Source of the DNA: Tubiluchus corallicola
Taxonomy: Eukaryota > Priapulida > Priapulimorpha > Priapulimorphida > Tubiluchidae
Direction of reading: 5' to 3'
NCBI GenBank assembly: GCA_030141605.1
Contig: JAQGDQ010000884.1
Location: 20,170-84,169, forward strand
DNA length: 64,000 bases
Positions 24,871-64,000 of the stretch are shown here, piece after piece (the stretch's first letter is position 1; every line of letters starts with the position of its first letter). The notes under the pieces were generated by a model that was not told where the DNA came from, did not search any database, and was given only the letters and a program-made list of their open reading frames with translations. The position numbers were made by a program, and so were the translations under genes.

Positions 24871-25718
24871 TATAAAGTAATTTGTGGTAGTTATATTTTG
24901 CGCAACAGCAATTTTTTCTAAGGCACAAAACTGTCCATAAAAACTTAAAAATAGAGTATTAAGTCAGTATATTAATGTAACTTTGGCTTGAAAAGACATT
25001 GTTTAATGGAAATTGTTCATAATTACCAGTGCTATCAAGTCATAATTATTATCGTTTTCGTTTAATAATTCAGTCTGTTCAGTCTAGCTTTTGTAGATCG
25101 ATACAAACTGGGTTTTGCTGGGTGTTGTAAATATGTTCACATTTAGAAATCTGCCATAAACAATCAAATAAATATAACGTAGCTATGCTGTTGTGCTGTT
25201 TCATATTATTTAATACCAATAATTTAAAAGTACAGTAAATACTTTACATTATTGTAAATCCACCCTGATTTAAATGTAAATCTAGCCATTTTTGAAATTT
25301 AATGCTAAACGACTCTGACAAATTTAATCCAACTCAGATTGACCTATCATTAACAAGTCAAACATAAACATATTTAAACTTTCAAGTTAAACTATCTAAC
25401 TCTGCTGACCACTGAAGGCAAAAACTGAACCAATAATAGCCATAATTTACACAACAAATATAAGAACTATGCATCACACAGCTAATAAAATACGTATGAC
25501 ATAAATAACACAAGTTGAACTTATCACATATTGAAATATGTAGCTCAAAACTTTCTACACTACAATCCACAGAGAGAGTTGACTATTTAGTAAAACCTAT
25601 AGAGCTTTATACATTAACTTGCTGATTTCATAATAATTGCTTGTTTGACTCAGTGCATAACGACGCATTTTTAGCACAATAATTTCTGCCACTGCATGTT
25701 TTTTGATACAGAAATACA
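24871..25718. other. Intergenic region holding the 3' flank / 3' UTR of the fatty acid synthase
   Basis: Below the FASN stop (25719) the minus strand should contain its 3' UTR, but no canonical AATAAA was seen close to the stop. Otherwise AT-rich without features. Confidence 0.4.
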
Positions 25719-62457
<36,739 letters not shown>

Positions 62458-62489
62458 CTAAGAAAGAGAAAAGGTTGACATGTTGGAAG

Positions 62490-62980
62490 CATTAGGCGCA
62501 CTTTCCATGTGCAAGATTTAGTGTGCGTTGCAGTGTGCGGAAAAGTAAGTTCACTGTAGTTGCGTGTCACTGTTTCCATGTGCATGATTTAGTGTGGGTT
62601 GCAGTGTGCGGAAAAGTGAGTTCGCTGTAGTTGCGTGTCACTGTTTCCATGTGCATGATTTAGTATGCGTTGCAGTGCATGGAAAAGTAAGTTCACTGTA
62701 GTTGCGTGTCACTGTTTCCATGTGCATGATTTAGTGTGCATTGCAGTGTGCGGAAAAGTAAGTTCGCTGTAGTTGCGTGTCACTGTTTCCATGTGCATGA
62801 TTCGTTGCAGTGCATGGAAAAGTAAGTTCACTGTAGTTGCGTGTCACTGTTTCCATGTGCATGATTTAGTGTGCGTTGCAGTGCGCGGAAAAGTAAGTTC
62901 ACTGTAGTTGCGTGTCACTGTTTCCATGTGCACGATTTAGTGTGCGGAAAAGTAAGTTCACTGTAGTTGTGTGTCACTCG
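62490..62980. repeat. Minisatellite, about 71-bp unit, 7 copies
   Basis: tgtttccatgtgcatgattt, agtgtgcgttgcagtgtgcg, gaaaagtaagttcactgtag, ttgcgtgtcac. FASN intron upstream of the first in-window exon. Confidence 0.93.
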
Positions 62981-63179
62981 AGCTGGTATTTCCTCGCAGA
63001 TGGAAAAGTCGCTCTTCAAGTGACTTTCTGCCAGTGGGCTGGGTAAAAGGACACTCATGCATGCTCAGATTATGTAAATACCTTAATAATGGCCAGCAAC
63101 AGGTCGGAAATTCTGAACTTACTTCTCCGACGAAGACAGAGAAATCGTTTATTGCAATTAAAGTAAATACCACTCAGTG

Positions 63180-63745
63180 AACAGCACAGGAGCCACTGGT
63201 TCTGGGTTCATGACATACTCAAACAACGACATGAGTTTGAAGGATACTATCACTCAGTGATGAATGCAGGAGCCACGGGTTCTGGGTCCATGACATACTC
63301 AAACAACGACATGAGTTTGAAGGATACTATCACTCAGTGATGAATGCAGAAGCCACAGGTTCTGGATCCATGACATACTCAAGCAACGACATAACTTTGG
63401 AGGATACTATCACTCAGCGATGAATGCAGGACCCACAGGTTCTGGATCCATGACATACTCAAACAACGACATGAGTTTGGAGGATACTATCACTCAGTGA
63501 TGAATGCAGGAGCCACAGGTTCTGGATCCATGACATACTCAAGCAACGACATAACTTTGGAGGATACTATCACTCAGCGATGAATGCAGGACCCACAGGT
63601 TCTGGATCCATGACATACTCAAACAACGACATGAGTTTGGAGGATACTATCACTCAGTGATGAATGCAGGAGCCACAGGTTCTGGATCCATGACATACTC
63701 AAGCAACGACATAACTTTGAAGGATACTATCACTCAGCGATGAAT
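63180..63745. repeat. Minisatellite, 80-bp unit in a 160-bp two-unit higher-order repeat
   Basis: The unit contains tatcactcagtgatgaatgc and ttctggatccatgacatact. Two unit types (aagcaacgacataac and aaacaacgacatgag) alternate; the first recurs at 63381, 63541 and 63701, exactly 160 bp apart. Confidence 0.94.
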
Positions 63746-64000
63746 TCAAAAAACACGGGTTCAAGGGTGTTGTTGTTCACATCATTTACTCTGGAAGATC
63801 TTAATATTTCATGGTCGACTTGTACACAGGTAATATATAAAATAATGCAATTTTTGGTCTTAAATGCACATCGACATGTACATAAGGTCAACTTGTACAC
63901 AGGTATATACAGTATCAGCTATGTAAACATTTTTACATTGTTGTTCATTCTACTAATTTTTAATGTATTCCACTAGAATTTAGACGAGGTTGTTATTTCT
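63746..64000. other. Right edge, FASN intron or 5' region
   Basis: No exon matching the missing FASN N terminus was found on the minus strand here; the first exon must lie further right. Confidence 0.5.

Overview
The window is nuclear DNA from an animal, most likely an invertebrate. Genes are split by introns with GT...AG borders, bases are AT-rich, and introns and spacers are packed with tandem arrays, hAT-, pogo- and piggyBac-like elements, LINE 3' ends and a 5S-rRNA-derived SINE. The phylum cannot be fixed from the sequence alone.

Left part, + strand. The window opens in the last exon (220-307) of a class I SAM-dependent methyltransferase gene. A complete tandem paralogue follows (seven exons, 6554-16719, 284 aa), with a last exon of the same 88 bp length and nearly the same protein. 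Its introns hold three different arrays, including about 3 kb of a 13-15 bp unit. A 53-bp array (17.4-19.4 kb) comes next, then a small two-membrane-segment protein with PPxY motifs (22273-23004) and a dead LINE fragment.

Right part, - strand. From 62457 down to the stop codon at 25719 lies one large gene, the animal type I fatty acid synthase (FASN). I reconstructed 23 exons whose splice phases all agree. They give about 2,455 residues in the order KS - MAT - DH - pseudo-methyltransferase/pseudo-KR - ER - KR - ACP - TE. Only about the first 42 residues of KS are missing, beyond the right edge. One 2,561-bp exon encodes ER, KR, ACP and most of TE. The degenerate methyltransferase motif and the full reductive set argue for FASN rather than a FAS-like polyketide synthase.

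How it fits together: FASN would make saturated fatty acid (palmitate in known homologues) in the cytosol from acetyl-CoA, malonyl-CoA and NADPH. The methyltransferases and the PPxY protein have no visible functional link to it. No new multi-gene system was found. The unusual content is structural: about a quarter of the window is tandem repeat, nearly every array has its own unit, and several arrays sit inside older dispersed repeats, one of which has an apparently unexpanded copy elsewhere in the window.
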